A stretch of DNA of 64,000 nucleotides from an uncultured Clostridia bacterium (GCA_944368925.1 CALVXG010000010.1:1-64000), one strand, 5' to 3'; positions 17,692-26,307 are shown, numbered from the stretch's first letter. Numbers and translations: made by a program. The notes: generated from the letters alone by a model not told the origin.

Positions 17692-18975
17692 TCAGCCTCC
17701 AACACGGATCACCGAATTGACTGCCGTCACGTCTTCCAGCTGGCCGATCTTTTCCACCGCGCGCCGCACCGACATTTCGCCCGTCTCGTGCGTGATGAGA
17801 ATGATCGGGATCGTCTCCATGTCTTCCCCTTTCTGGAGCAGGTCAATGATGCTGATGTTGTACTTCGCAAAAATCCCCGCTACCTTCGCAAGAACGCCCG
17901 GACGGTCTTTCGCCGTAAAGCGGATATAATAACGGCTCTTGAAATCCGTCACAAACTTCACGCCCGGCTCCGCCGATTGCGTGTTTTTAAACGTCGCATA
18001 CTTCGCTTCGCTGTGCGTCGCCGCATAAATGACGTCCGATACGATCGCGCTCCCCGTCGGCAACGCGCCCGCGCCTCGGCCGTAAAGCATGATGTCCCCG
18101 ACGCTGTCGCCCTTCAGAAAGACCGCGTTGAAACTGTCGTTCACCGACGCCAGCGGATGATCTTTCCGTATAAACGCGGGATGCACGCGCACTTCGATGT
18201 TCCCCGCGCCGTCGTTTTTCCCGATCGCAAGAAGTTTCAGAACATACCCCAGTTCGTCGCCGTAGGCGATGTCCTGGCTGGCAATCTGCGTGATCCCTTC
18301 CCGATATACCTTGTCCAAAGGCACTTTCGTGTGAAACGCAAGGCTCGCCAGAATGGAAAGTTTGTACGTCGCGTCGTACCCTTCCACGTCCGCCGTCGGG
18401 TTCTTTTCCGCATAGCCGAGCGCCTGCGCGTCCTTGAGCGCTTCCTGGTACCCCAAGCCCTCTTTCGCCATGCGCGTCAGAATGTAGTTGGTCGTACCGT
18501 TGATGATACCCGTCAGCTCATGCACGACGTTCGCCTGCATGCCGTCGATCAGCGTGCGTATGATCGGAACGCCGCCTACGCAGCTCGCTTCAAAATACAG
18601 CCCCGCATTCGTACGCTTTGCCGCCTTTTCCAGCTCGTGCCAGTATTTGCAGAAAAGCTCCTTGTTCGAGGTCACTACCGTCTTCCCGCTGTGCAGAGCC
18701 GCCAGCACAAAACTGCGCGCAGGCTCTACCCCGCCGATCACTTCCACTACAATGTCTACATTCGGATTGCTCACCACTTCCGCAATATTATCGGAAATTT
18801 TGCTCTCCTCGACTCCCAGATCCAGGGCCCGCTGACGGTTGATCTCCAAAACACTTTCTACGGAAATATCCACATTCTGCGTCCGCTTATAAAATTCCCT
18901 GTGCTCCGTAAGGATTTTGTAGGTACCGCTCCCGACTACTCCCAAGCCCAGTATCGCAACGCCGATTGTTTTCAT
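17692..18975 (-). CDS. hom: Homoserine dehydrogenase
   Basis: A 427-residue cytosolic enzyme that reduces aspartate semialdehyde to homoserine, the branch point for threonine and methionine. The NAD(P) loop is GLGVVGSGT near residue 9, the substrate domain includes NGTTNYILTRM near 160 and DVEGYDATYKLSILASLAF near 200, and a C-terminal ACT domain starts near 345 (DRPGVLAKVAGIFAKYNISI), which usually mediates threonine feedback. AGGAGG lies 8 bases before the ATG at 18975. It follows coaX by 41 bases. Confidence 0.96.
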   Translation of the reverse strand: MKTIGVAILGLGVVGSGTYKILTEHREFYKRTQNVDISVESVLEINRQRALDLGVEESKISDNIAEVVSNPNVDIVVEVIGGVEPARSFVLAALHSGKTVVTSNKELFCKYWHELEKAAKRTNAGLYFEASCVGGVPIIRTLIDGMQANVVHELTGIINGTTNYILTRMAKEGLGYQEALKDAQALGYAEKNPTADVEGYDATYKLSILASLAFHTKVPLDKVYREGITQIASQDIAYGDELGYVLKLLAIGKNDGAGNIEVRVHPAFIRKDHPLASVNDSFNAVFLKGDSVGDIMLYGRGAGALPTGSAIVSDVIYAATHSEAKYATFKNTQSAEPGVKFVTDFKSRYYIRFTAKDRPGVLAKVAGIFAKYNISIIDLLQKGEDMETIPIILITHETGEMSVRRAVEKIGQLEDVTAVNSVIRVGG

Positions 18976-19016
18976 GTTTTTCGCCTCCTGTCTATGAATC
19001 GATTCTTTCCGCCGCT

Positions 19017-19799
19017 TCAGTTTCTGCCCGCCGCATTGTTCAGATCGTATAAATATTTGAGTCCTTGCAGCGTGAGCAGTTTGTCCACACAATCGATGCA
19101 AGAAACTTCTTTCGCTATTATTTCGCTGAACCCGCCCGTCGCCACTACCTTGACCGACGGATTTTTCATCTCGCGCTTCATCTTGCGGACGATGTAATCC
19201 ACAAGCCCCGCAAACCCGAATACCAACCCCGACTGCATGTTCGTCGTCGTATTCTTGCCGATCGCGCTGCGCGGCGTTTCAATCTCCACGCGGGGAAGCT
19301 TCGCCGTGCCGGATACGAGCGAATCCATCGATCCGCGGATCCCCGGCGCCACCGCGCCCCCGATAAACTCGCCCTGCTCATTGACCGCATTGAACGTCGT
19401 CGCCGTCCCGAAATCGATCACGATCAGAGGCGCTCCGTATTTGTGTATCGCCGCCACGTCGTTGACGATCCTGTCCGCACCCACTTCGCGCGCATCGTCC
19501 ACGCGAAGATTGTGTCCCGTCTTCAGCCCCGCACCGACCATCAGAGGCTCCACGCCCAGATACCCCGCACACATGTGCTGGATCGTATAGTTCAGCGCCG
19601 GCACCACCGACGATATGATCGCCCCGTCAATACAATCTTTCGCTATGCCCTGAATCGCCAGCATATTGGTCAGAATCGTACCGTATTCGTCGCTCGTACG
19701 TTTTAACTCCGTGGCGCTGCGGAAAGAAACTTTCAGATCGTTCCCTTCGAATAAACCGTATTTGATATTCGTATTTCCGATGTCGATACACAAAATCAT
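19017..19799 (-). CDS. coaX: Type III pantothenate kinase
   Basis: A 260-residue cytosolic kinase that phosphorylates pantothenate in the first step of coenzyme A synthesis. The ASKHA fold motifs are DIGNTNIKYGLF at residues 5-16 (phosphate 1), GADRIVNDVAAIHKYG near 101-116 and VIDFGTATTFN near 122-132 (phosphate 2), then GGAVAPGI near 141. Type III enzymes need a monovalent cation and are not inhibited by CoA. The ECF S component gene lies directly upstream (21 bases), which fits vitamin uptake plus use. Confidence 0.97.
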   Translation of the reverse strand: MILCIDIGNTNIKYGLFEGNDLKVSFRSATELKRTSDEYGTILTNMLAIQGIAKDCIDGAIISSVVPALNYTIQHMCAGYLGVEPLMVGAGLKTGHNLRVDDAREVGADRIVNDVAAIHKYGAPLIVIDFGTATTFNAVNEQGEFIGGAVAPGIRGSMDSLVSGTAKLPRVEIETPRSAIGKNTTTNMQSGLVFGFAGLVDYIVRKMKREMKNPSVKVVATGGFSEIIAKEVSCIDCVDKLLTLQGLKYLYDLNNAAGRN

Positions 19800-19820
19800 A
19801 CGACGTACCGTCCGTTTCCG

Positions 19821-20516
19821 TTATTTTTCGCGGGCCCCGCTTACCTTCACGCCCTGCGCTCCGCTCTCGTCACGCGATGCCTGTTCCGCCTGCACTCTCC
19901 GCGCGCCCCTGCGGCCTTGCATCGTCTTTCCCACAACGCGCACCACCGTGTAAATAGCCGGCGATGCCACCGCGTTGATGATAAATTCAAAAATAAAGTT
20001 CACACCCGCACAAACGACTATCAAAAAGTACAGCACCGTCTGCCCGTCCGCCAAAAAATTGGCCGTCAGCGTGTCGCTCATCAGCAATGCGCCCAAAATA
20101 AACAGTCCCGTGTTCACAACAGGCGCCACCAACGACGCCGTCACGACCGCCGCGCTCTCGCTTCTGCCCCGCAACCCCTTGAACACGAATCCCGCCGCAA
20201 CGCCCGCCGCAATCCCCTTTACAAGGCACAGCAGTATCGTCAGAAACGGATGATCCGTAAATAATATCAGCGTGAACTTGTCCATCCCGAATACGCCCGC
20301 CAGTATCACCACCAGCGCAAACACGAACCCCAACAGCCCGCCCGCAAGCGGCCCCAAAAGGATCGCTCCCAATACGATCGGAATCAGTACAAGACTCGGC
20401 GCCGTTACCCCGAGATTCCCGATCAGCGTGCCCACAAGCTGCAACACGATGACCAGCGCCACCAGAACCGCCAAAATGGCTATGTTCCGCGATGTGAAAA
20501 AAGCCGTCTTTTTCAT
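19821..20516 (-). CDS. ECF transporter S component, probably for pantothenate
   Basis: A 231-residue membrane protein with five to six hydrophobic helices (near residues 9-35, 40-62, 66-85, 96-120, 130-160 and 170-200), typical of substrate-capture subunits that share an EcfAAT energising module encoded elsewhere. The first helix ends in a small-residue-rich face as expected for the family. Pantothenate is my inference from the adjacent coaX; other vitamins are possible. The C-terminal tail (about 30 residues) is charged and unusual. The ATG at 20516 has GGAGG 6 bases upstream. Confidence 0.8.
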   Translation of the reverse strand: MKKTAFFTSRNIAILAVLVALVIVLQLVGTLIGNLGVTAPSLVLIPIVLGAILLGPLAGGLLGFVFALVVILAGVFGMDKFTLILFTDHPFLTILLCLVKGIAAGVAAGFVFKGLRGRSESAAVVTASLVAPVVNTGLFILGALLMSDTLTANFLADGQTVLYFLIVVCAGVNFIFEFIINAVASPAIYTVVRVVGKTMQGRRGARRVQAEQASRDESGAQGVKVSGAREK

Positions 20517-20672
20517 AACTGCCTCCATCGGATTTCTCTGCAGAATATCCGTGAAAAAAATGTATTTATGCGTCTTCGGACTCCGGCCCGCCGTACGGTG
20601 CCGTTCCCGCGCATATCTATGTTTATGCCGCGCACTGCGCGGTTATGAGAGGAACATGCGTCCCTTTCATGG
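20517..20672 (-). ncRNA. Structured 5' leader of the S component-coaX operon
   Basis: About 155 nt lie between the expected start point and the ATG. They contain a CCGCGC/GCGCGG hairpin (near 20633-20647) and a TATGCG/CGCATA stem that encloses a GC-rich region (near 20569-20618). I could not match it to a known riboswitch class (THF, TPP, FMN, cobalamin and preQ1 features are missing). It may be an unrecognised cis-regulatory RNA. Confidence 0.4.
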
Positions 20673-20678
20673 GATATT

Positions 20679-20707
20679 ATTATAGCAAAATCCGCCCGCA
20701 TTGGCAA
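20679..20707 (-). promoter_or_regulatory. Promoter of the S component-coaX-hom operon
   Basis: On the minus strand TTGCCA (20702-20707) and TATAAT (20679-20684) are exactly 17 bases apart. Confidence 0.85.
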
Positions 20708-20964
20708 GTAAATGAATGTGAAAACTTTTTCCGCCCCCTCCCTTCTTTCTCATTTTGCCGCCATTTTTCAAAAAAATAACAAATTTTTTAAAACTTTTTT
20801 ACCCTCGCCCAAATAATCGTAACATTTTTTTCCGCCGACGAATACATATGAGTATAAGACATTCGACGCAAAGACCTCTTCGCACAAGAATGTCAAAATA
20901 ACGGCCGCAGCTCGCATTTATACATAAATCACCCCTGCTGCGGCAAACCAGGAGGAAATTATCA
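20708..20964. other. Gap upstream of the Cys-rich peptide gene
   Basis: AT-rich sequence with no gene. A CCGCAG/CTGCGG inverted repeat (near 20911-20943) precedes the ribosome binding site of the small peptide gene. A TATAAG-like element near 20853 could be its -10 box, with no clear -35. Confidence 0.4.
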
Positions 20965-21168
20965 ATGAACGGTTGTTTCGGAAACTTCGGCGGCAACGGC
21001 TGCCTGTGGATCCTTATCCTTTTGCTCATCCTGTGCTGCTCGCAGAGCGGAATCCTGAATAACATTCTCGACAGCTGCTACCTGCCCGTCATCCTCGCCA
21101 TCGCTTACTGCGTGTGCAAGAAAGGCGGCTTGTGCAACATGTTCGGCAACGGCTGCGGCTGCAAATAA
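20965..21168 (+). CDS. Small Cys/Gly-rich membrane peptide
   Basis: A 67-residue protein of unknown function. NGCFGNFGGNGC opens it, one hydrophobic helix covers residues 12-25 (LWILILLLILCC) and a second covers 38-50, and the end is Cys-rich (CVCKKGGLCNMF then GNGCGCK), with about ten Cys in total. AGGAGG lies 9 bases before the ATG and a perfect terminator follows, so it is very likely a real gene. The repeated GNGC motifs at both ends could bind metal or form disulfides. I do not recognise a named family. Confidence 0.8.
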   Translation: MNGCFGNFGGNGCLWILILLLILCCSQSGILNNILDSCYLPVILAIAYCVCKKGGLCNMFGNGCGCK

Positions 21169-21204
21169 GCACCCGATCCGTCCGAATCCCTTTGTCCCTG
21201 CTTA

Positions 21205-21238
21205 AAAAAGCGTCCGCGGCCTGCCGCGGACGCTTTTT
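21205..21238 (+). terminator. Terminator of the Cys-rich peptide gene
   Basis: Perfect 15-bp arms 21205-21219 and 21224-21238 (AAAAAGCGTCCGCGG), ending in T5. Confidence 0.92.
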
Positions 21239-21420
21239 CCGTCGCCGCGTGCTTTTCTGCTCTCTTGCCCGTCTCCCGCACGGCAAAAAGCCTTTTACTT
21301 TTATAATCGCACGGCCCCATGCCCGGCTTTGCCGCGCGATCGGCGCCGTGACTTCGGCGGGCGGACAAACCCGCCGAAAAATCTGCCGCTACGGCGGCAT
21401 AGGCGGACTACCGAAAAACA
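21239..21420. other. Gene-free stretch between two terminators
   Basis: GC-rich sequence with no ribosome binding site or recognisable protein. I see nothing functional here. Confidence 0.5.
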
Positions 21421-21421
21421 T

Positions 21422-21462
21422 AAAAAAGGCGGCCGAAAGAATTCGTTCTTTCGGCCGCCTTT
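21422..21462 (-). terminator. Terminator of the Nudix operon
   Basis: Perfect 17-bp arms 21425-21441 and 21446-21462 with loop TTCG; the minus-strand readout ends in T6. Confidence 0.92.
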
Positions 21463-21542
21463 GGCCAATTTTGTCAAAATTTTCGTATACGTATATGTAT
21501 TTTTGTCACGATTTCAAAATCAAACGCAGACGGAATATGAAA

Positions 21543-22106
21543 CTATTTCGTTTCGCATTCTTCGGAAGGTGCGTCCTCTTTTTTATCGAGCAGATACCTT
21601 TGCACGGCGATGATCGTCTTCGCGTCGCGTATGCTTCCGCCGCGGATCATGGAGACAACCTTGTCCACGGGATAAAACGCCGCGCTTAAAAATTCGTCTT
21701 CATCGGGATGGACGACGCCCTCGCGGACGCCCTCCGCCCTGTAAATATAAATTTTTTCGTTTGTATAGCCGGGCGTGGGGTACATCGTATACAGGTGCTC
21801 CACCTTTTCGGGGATCCAGCCCGTCTCTTCTTCCAGCTCGCGCGCGGCCGTCGCGGCAGGATCTTCCCCGGGGTTGAGTTTCCCCGCAGGAATTTCCAGC
21901 AATTCCTCTCCGTACACATACCGAAACTGGCGCACAAGCAGGATCTTTCCCTCCCGCACGTACAAAACGCACGCGCCGCCCGGATGTTCGACCATTTCGC
22001 GCTTGCAGGGCTTTCCGTCGGGAAGCTGCGCATCGTCACAGCGCACGTTGATGATCTTCCCGCGGTACACATAATTTTTTTTGACAGTCTTTTCCGTCAG
22101 ATTCAT
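21543..22106 (-). CDS. Nudix hydrolase, ADP-ribose pyrophosphatase type
   Basis: A 187-residue cytosolic enzyme that cleaves ADP-ribose or related nucleoside diphosphate sugars to AMP. The Nudix box spans GKLNPGEDPAATAARELEEE then TGW, near residues 76-98, with the metal-binding REXXEE core. Upstream VREGKILLVRQFRY and downstream PTPGYTNEKIYIY are typical of the ADPRase group. The ATG at 22106 overlaps the stop of the preceding gene as ATGA with AAGGAG upstream; the longer frame reads through that gene. Confidence 0.93.
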   Translation of the reverse strand: MNLTEKTVKKNYVYRGKIINVRCDDAQLPDGKPCKREMVEHPGGACVLYVREGKILLVRQFRYVYGEELLEIPAGKLNPGEDPAATAARELEEETGWIPEKVEHLYTMYPTPGYTNEKIYIYRAEGVREGVVHPDEDEFLSAAFYPVDKVVSMIRGGSIRDAKTIIAVQRYLLDKKEDAPSEECETK

Positions 22107-22831
22107 AACCGCTCCTTTGCCGATTCCAGCTCTTTCGCGGCGAGCCGCGCCGCTTCCGCGCGCCCGACCGACTGCGCAAAATATACGTACCCGCACAAAA
22201 GCGCCGCACGCAGAGCCTCCCCTTTCGCGCTCTCCAACGCGTTCAAGAGAAGCATTCCGTCCACCTTTTTCGCGTCCGAAAGCGCAGACGCATACAGCGC
22301 CTTGCGCTCCGTTTCAACACAAAAACACGCAGACGTACCGCCGTTTTTGCGCATCTCCGCCTCCTCCCGCTCTGCCGAATGCTCCCCTTCGCGAAGCGAG
22401 TGCGGTTCACGGAACATCACCTTCACGGCATTTTTGAAAGGCTTGACGACCTGATTGCAGAAGGCGTAAAAACTTTCGTAAAAACTTCCGTCTTCGTAAA
22501 AGTATTCCTGCAAAAAACGGCTCAGGTCCATCGTTTTGTTGTCAAATTCCATCAGCAGACAGAAAATAAACGCCAGCTTCTCCGCAGGATCCTCGGGAAA
22601 CAATAACTTCTTCTGTGTCTTTCCGTACGGAGCATAGTTCATGTACTTGTCTTTCGCCGCGGGATAATCAAAATCTTTGGTTATATCCCTGAAAAACGCA
22701 TATAGAAGATCCGATGCCGCGATCGCCTGCAATAACTCCCCGATCTTCGTATCCGCTATGATAAACTTCGATTGCATCAGTTCGTCACAGCGCCGCAAAA
22801 ATAAATCGATTTGTTCCCGCCCCGTATCCAT
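22103..22831 (-). CDS. Protein of unknown function, coupled to Nudix gene
   Basis: A 242-residue soluble protein, mostly predicted helical and charged, without signal peptide or membrane segment. I do not recognise a family. The N-terminal part (DTKIGELLQAIAASDLLYAF near residue 27) and EFDNKTMDLSRFLQEYF near 96 look like packed helices; the C-terminal 60 residues are Ala/Glu-rich. It starts with a weak but present GGAG-like site and overlaps the Nudix gene as ATGA, so expression is coupled. The context suggests nucleotide or RNA housekeeping at most. Confidence 0.75.
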   Translation of the reverse strand: MDTGREQIDLFLRRCDELMQSKFIIADTKIGELLQAIAASDLLYAFFRDITKDFDYPAAKDKYMNYAPYGKTQKKLLFPEDPAEKLAFIFCLLMEFDNKTMDLSRFLQEYFYEDGSFYESFYAFCNQVVKPFKNAVKVMFREPHSLREGEHSAEREEAEMRKNGGTSACFCVETERKALYASALSDAKKVDGMLLLNALESAKGEALRAALLCGYVYFAQSVGRAEAARLAAKELESAKERL

Positions 22832-22988
22832 CTTCCGTCTCCTTTTTTCTGTGCAGTTTTTACAACTTTTCTTTGCCCGCTATCATTATAGCACAAAAAT
22901 AAGAAATTATTAAGTTAATTTTCGCAAATATCTTGCTTTTCCGAAAATTTTTATGTATAATATAGAAAATCTGTTTTGGAGGGCTTTT

Positions 22989-23216
22989 ATGAAATCCGTA
23001 AAAATTTCTCTGCAAATGGCGCAGAACGTCAAAGAGTTCGTCAAAATCGTGCAGGACTACCCTTATGAGATCGACCTGAAAAGCGATAAATACGTCGTCG
23101 ATGCAAAATCCATCCTCGGTATTTTCAGTCTCGATTTGTCCAAACCGCTCGTCGTGGAAATTCACTCCGACGACTGCGACGATCTCGTTGCCGCCCTTAA
23201 AAAATTCGCTTTATAA
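22989..23216 (+). CDS. HPr-like protein lacking the phosphorylated His
   Basis: A 75-residue protein. The C-terminal half matches the HPr fold of PTS phosphocarriers: VDAKSILGIFSLDLSKPLVVEI near residues 38-59 corresponds to the Ser46 region (KSIMGVMSL in classical HPr). However the HARPA loop with catalytic His15 is absent; the aligned stretch reads MAQNVKEFVKIV, and the protein is about ten residues shorter. It therefore cannot carry PTS phosphate in the usual way. GGAGG lies 6 bases before the ATG. A Crh-like regulatory role is possible (Crh also lacks the His), but this is inference. Confidence 0.8.
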   Translation: MKSVKISLQMAQNVKEFVKIVQDYPYEIDLKSDKYVVDAKSILGIFSLDLSKPLVVEIHSDDCDDLVAALKKFAL

Positions 23217-23317
23217 GGCGGATCAAATCTACGATTGTACAGGGGACAGAATTATCCGCTTTTGCTTAAAAAGCGGATTTTTTGTCCGTAAAGAAAATTC
23301 TTCCCAAGGTGAGTTCC

Positions 23318-23842
23318 ATGCAGATCCAAGGCGAAACGTTCATCAACAAATTAATATTGCTTTTCGTCTTCGATAAAATGGAAAGCGCTCTCTCCGAACG
23401 CACGATCATCGATATGTGCTCCACCAGCAACGACTGGATCAATTACATGGACTGCGTCATGATCATCTCTCAGCTTCTGGAAGACGGCTTCATCTGCACC
23501 GTCGAAACCAACGACGATACCCTCTATACCATCACCCCCGACGGCAGAAGCTGCCTCGCCAATTTCTACATCAATATCCCCAAAAGCACCAGGGAAGAAA
23601 TTTCCGTATTCGTCAAAAATAACAGCGCGCGCTACCGCAACCGCCAGGAATGCAAATCCGATTACTACCAGAACAAAGACGGCACTTACACCGTATTCCT
23701 GCGCATCCTCGCGCCCGCCCAGCCTATGCTGGAATTAAAATTCGTCGTGCCCGACCGTAAAACGGCACAAAATATCTACAAAAAATGGGAACTGAAAGCC
23801 GCCGACGTCTACGCCGTCATCTACGAAAACCTCGTAGACTGA
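23318..23842 (+). CDS. DUF4364 family protein
   Basis: A 174-residue cytosolic protein of the Clostridia-specific DUF4364 family. The N-terminal part (ETFINKLILLFVFDKMESAL near residues 5-24, then NYMDCVMIISQLLEDGFI and YTITPDGRSCLANFY) looks like a winged helix-turn-helix, so a DNA-binding role is likely. The C-terminal part has two beta-rich repeats. The ATG at 23318 is preceded by AAGGTGAG; an in-frame GTG at 23282 is less likely. It sits between an HPr-like protein and the TSCPD gene, all on the plus strand. Confidence 0.85.
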   Translation: MQIQGETFINKLILLFVFDKMESALSERTIIDMCSTSNDWINYMDCVMIISQLLEDGFICTVETNDDTLYTITPDGRSCLANFYINIPKSTREEISVFVKNNSARYRNRQECKSDYYQNKDGTYTVFLRILAPAQPMLELKFVVPDRKTAQNIYKKWELKAADVYAVIYENLVD

Positions 23843-23886
23843 CCCGATACGCCCGACACTTTCCTCCCTTCAGAGGTAATATATCT

Positions 23887-24153
23887 ATGTTCACTTATAA
23901 TACAAAAGGTACTTGCTCCCGTCAGATCATCTTCGACGTCGACGAGCAAAACAAAATCCACAACGTGAAATTCATCGGCGGATGCAGCGGAAACCTGCAA
24001 GGCATTTCCCGCCTCGTCGAAGGCAAAACCCTTGAAGAAGTCGAAACTACCCTCAAAGGCATCAAATGCAGGAACAATACCTCCTGCCCCGATCAGCTCG
24101 CACACGCTGTCGTCGCGTACAAAAACCGCGAACCCAAAGAAGTTAAAATTTGA
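23887..24153 (+). CDS. TSCPD-domain protein (TIGR03905 type)
   Basis: An 88-residue protein matching the small TSCPD family: GTCSRQIIFDV near residue 7, VKFIGGCSGNLQGISRLV near 27 and RNNTSCPDQLAHAV near 60. The domain also occurs at the C-terminus of ribonucleotide reductases (NrdJ), where its Cys residues bind metal or support redox chemistry. The stand-alone family is common in Clostridia and of unknown role. GAGG precedes the ATG. It is followed by a terminator. Confidence 0.9.
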   Translation: MFTYNTKGTCSRQIIFDVDEQNKIHNVKFIGGCSGNLQGISRLVEGKTLEEVETTLKGIKCRNNTSCPDQLAHAVVAYKNREPKEVKI

Positions 24154-24160
24154 TCGGAGA

Positions 24161-24188
24161 CCGCAAAGCAACGCTTTGCGGCTTTTTT
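24161..24188 (+). terminator. Terminator of the TSCPD gene
   Basis: Arms 24161-24169 and 24173-24181 (CCGCAAAGC) with T6 directly after. Confidence 0.92.
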
Positions 24189-24189
24189 C

Positions 24190-24508
24190 TTTTAAGCAAT
24201 TTTTCGCTTTCTTTTAACGGCCCTTCCCATCGGACTCCCCTGCCTTTTTTGCGGCACCAGGCTGCGCGTGCATTGTATAATGCTCTTGGCCCCGCTCATT
24301 ATTCCTTCCTTTTTTCAGCACCCGTAACTTTTTGGTATTTTGCCGCGATCGGTTTTTCCGTCTTCGCCAAACACCCGCAATTTTAATAGTTGTTTTGCAA
24401 AGCGGCCTTTTATTGCGCGCCTCTTTTGTCGAGAGCTCTCGCAAAAGGTGCGTTTTTCCTGTGTCCCGCGGGCGGCAGTCCGATTTGATTAAAATTTGCT
24501 TTGAAAAA
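24190..24508. other. Gene-free stretch between convergent units
   Basis: I see no gene. A TATAAT near 24278 has no -35 box at the right distance. Open frames on either strand lack ribosome binding sites. Confidence 0.5.
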
Positions 24509-24548
24509 GGGAGCGGCGCGCAAAGGAAAACCTTTGCGCGCCGCTCCC
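24504..24548 (-). terminator. Terminator of the HAD-asnA-GDPD operon
   Basis: Perfect 18-bp arms 24509-24526 and 24531-24548 with an A4 loop; the minus-strand readout ends in a T-tract (complement of 24504-24508). Confidence 0.92.
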
Positions 24549-24572
24549 CTTTTAAATTTCAGATTTACACGT

Positions 24573-25298
24573 TTATTGCAGGATATTGGTCGTGATCATA
24601 TCCACACCCCAGGCGATCAGATTTTTTGCTGCTTCGGGGTCGTCGCACGTCCAGCAGTTGACTTCGATGCCGTTTTCGTGCAATTTTTTCACCCATTCGC
24701 CGTTCAAAGAGGTATACAGAATGTCCAGGCCGAACTTGTCTTTTTTCAGCTTTGCGATCAGCTCGTCCGAGATCTCGCCCGTCAAAAACTGCGCGTGCTG
24801 CTTCGGCAGGATTTCACGCAGGAGCTGAAGGTTTTCATAAGTGAAAGAAATAAAGACGATGCGCTCCAAATCGTATTCCTCGGCGCAGATCTTCACGATC
24901 TCGTCAATACTCTCTTTTTTCATCGGATTTTTCAGTTCCACGACCGCCACTTTCTCATAGCGGCGTATTACGCGAAGGTATTCGGCCAGCGACAGCGGTT
25001 TCTGCATATCCGTATACCCGCCTTCCGTTCCGCGCTCCTGCAAACGCAGAGAACGGATCCTGGAAAACTCGACTTCTTCCAAGGGAATGTCTTCCTCCGC
25101 TACGCGCCCGCTCCTGTCATCGTGAAAAATCACATACTTTCCGTCTTTCGTCACATGCACGTCCGTCTCGACGCCGTAATAGTCGCGGTTTCCCGCCGCC
25201 ACAAACGCCGCGAGAGAATTTTCCAGTTCGATCCCGCTCAATCCGCGGTGTGCAATCATCTTCGTGCTGCCTTTCTTTTCCAAACGAATCGTATCCAT
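24573..25298 (-). CDS. Glycerophosphodiester phosphodiesterase
   Basis: A 241-residue GDPD-family TIM-barrel enzyme that releases glycerol-3-phosphate from deacylated phospholipids or teichoic acids. The catalytic set is visible: AHRGLSGIELENSLAAF near residues 16-32 (His-Arg, Glu, Asn), VETDVHVTKDGKYVIFHDD near 40-58 (Glu, Asp, His) and VELKNP near 117 (Lys). No signal peptide, so it acts in the cytosol. AAAGGAG lies 8 bases before the ATG at 25298. It is the last gene of a three-gene operon with asnA. Confidence 0.93.
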   Translation of the reverse strand: MDTIRLEKKGSTKMIAHRGLSGIELENSLAAFVAAGNRDYYGVETDVHVTKDGKYVIFHDDRSGRVAEEDIPLEEVEFSRIRSLRLQERGTEGGYTDMQKPLSLAEYLRVIRRYEKVAVVELKNPMKKESIDEIVKICAEEYDLERIVFISFTYENLQLLREILPKQHAQFLTGEISDELIAKLKKDKFGLDILYTSLNGEWVKKLHENGIEVNCWTCDDPEAAKNLIAWGVDMITTNILQ

Positions 25299-25320
25299 TT
25301 TATGCTCCTTTCTTCCGCCT

Positions 25321-26304
25321 TTACATCAGCGGTATGTTATTCTCTTTGCAATATTCTTCCGTCTTTTTATCCCAGAGAGATACCTGCACCTCGCCGATGT
25401 GCATCTTGTTCAGCAAAAACATGCACAGCCGCGACTGCCCGATCCCGCCGCCCATCGTCAGAGGAAGTTCCCCCGCCGCCAGCGCCTTGTGGAACGGATA
25501 TTGCAGACGGTCTGCACAGTTTTCCGCATTCAGCTGCATGACAAGACTCTTCTCGTCCACACGTATCCCCATCGACGAAATCTCAAACGCGCAGTCCAGC
25601 ACCGGATAATACAACACAATGTCTCCGTTGAGATTCCAGTCGTCATAGTCAGGCGCACGCCCGTCGTGCTTCTGCCCCGATTTCAGCTTTCCCCCGATCT
25701 GCATGATAAACGAGGACCCGTGCCCGCGCACATACTCCGTTTCCCGCTGCTTGGGAGTCAGCGAAGGATACATGTCTTCCAGTTCCTGCGTCGTCACAAA
25801 GGAAATGTCTTCGCTCAGATAATTGTCCAGCTCCGTATATTCCCGACAGATCGCTTCCGCCGTCCGCTGCAACGCCCCGTAAATCTTTCTGACCGTCTCT
25901 TTCAGAAAACCGATCGTCCTGTCTTCCCGACAGATCACGCTCTCCCAATCCCATTGATCGACGTAGATCGAATGCAGATTGTCCAGATCTTCATCGCGGC
26001 GAATGGCGTTCATGTCCGTATACAGCCCGAACCGCACCCCGAAACGGTACTTCGCCAACGCATAGCGCTTCCACTTCGCCAGTGAGTGCACGACTTCCGC
26101 CGTTTCTCCCGTCGCCTTGACGTCAAACGACACGGGACGCTCCACTCCGTTCAAATTATCGTTTAAGCCGCTCGCTCTGCTTACGAACAGCGGCGCGCTG
26201 ATGCGCGTCAGATTCAACGCTTCCGAAAGCTCCCTTTCAAATATTGTTTTGATCTCTTTGATCGCCTTCTCCGTACGGATCAGACTCAGTTTCGCATGGT
26301 ACAT
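25321..26304 (-). CDS. asnA: Aspartate-ammonia ligase
   Basis: A 327-residue cytosolic enzyme that makes asparagine from aspartate, ammonia and ATP, structurally related to class II tRNA synthetases. Family-specific stretches are LTRISAPLFVSRASGLND near residue 32, YTDMNAIRRDEDLDNLHSIY near 95, EYVRGHGSSFIMQIGGKL near 187 and LTMGGGIGQSRLCMFLLNK near 278. Length is normal (about 330). It starts 3 bases after the HAD stop, indicating coupling. Confidence 0.97.
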   Translation of the reverse strand: MYHAKLSLIRTEKAIKEIKTIFERELSEALNLTRISAPLFVSRASGLNDNLNGVERPVSFDVKATGETAEVVHSLAKWKRYALAKYRFGVRFGLYTDMNAIRRDEDLDNLHSIYVDQWDWESVICREDRTIGFLKETVRKIYGALQRTAEAICREYTELDNYLSEDISFVTTQELEDMYPSLTPKQRETEYVRGHGSSFIMQIGGKLKSGQKHDGRAPDYDDWNLNGDIVLYYPVLDCAFEISSMGIRVDEKSLVMQLNAENCADRLQYPFHKALAAGELPLTMGGGIGQSRLCMFLLNKMHIGEVQVSLWDKKTEEYCKENNIPLM

Positions 26305-26307
26305 CTC

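Noticed and set aside
24214-24444. Minus-strand 76-codon frame downstream of the TSCPD gene.
   Set aside because: No ribosome site or promoter and basic low-complexity composition.
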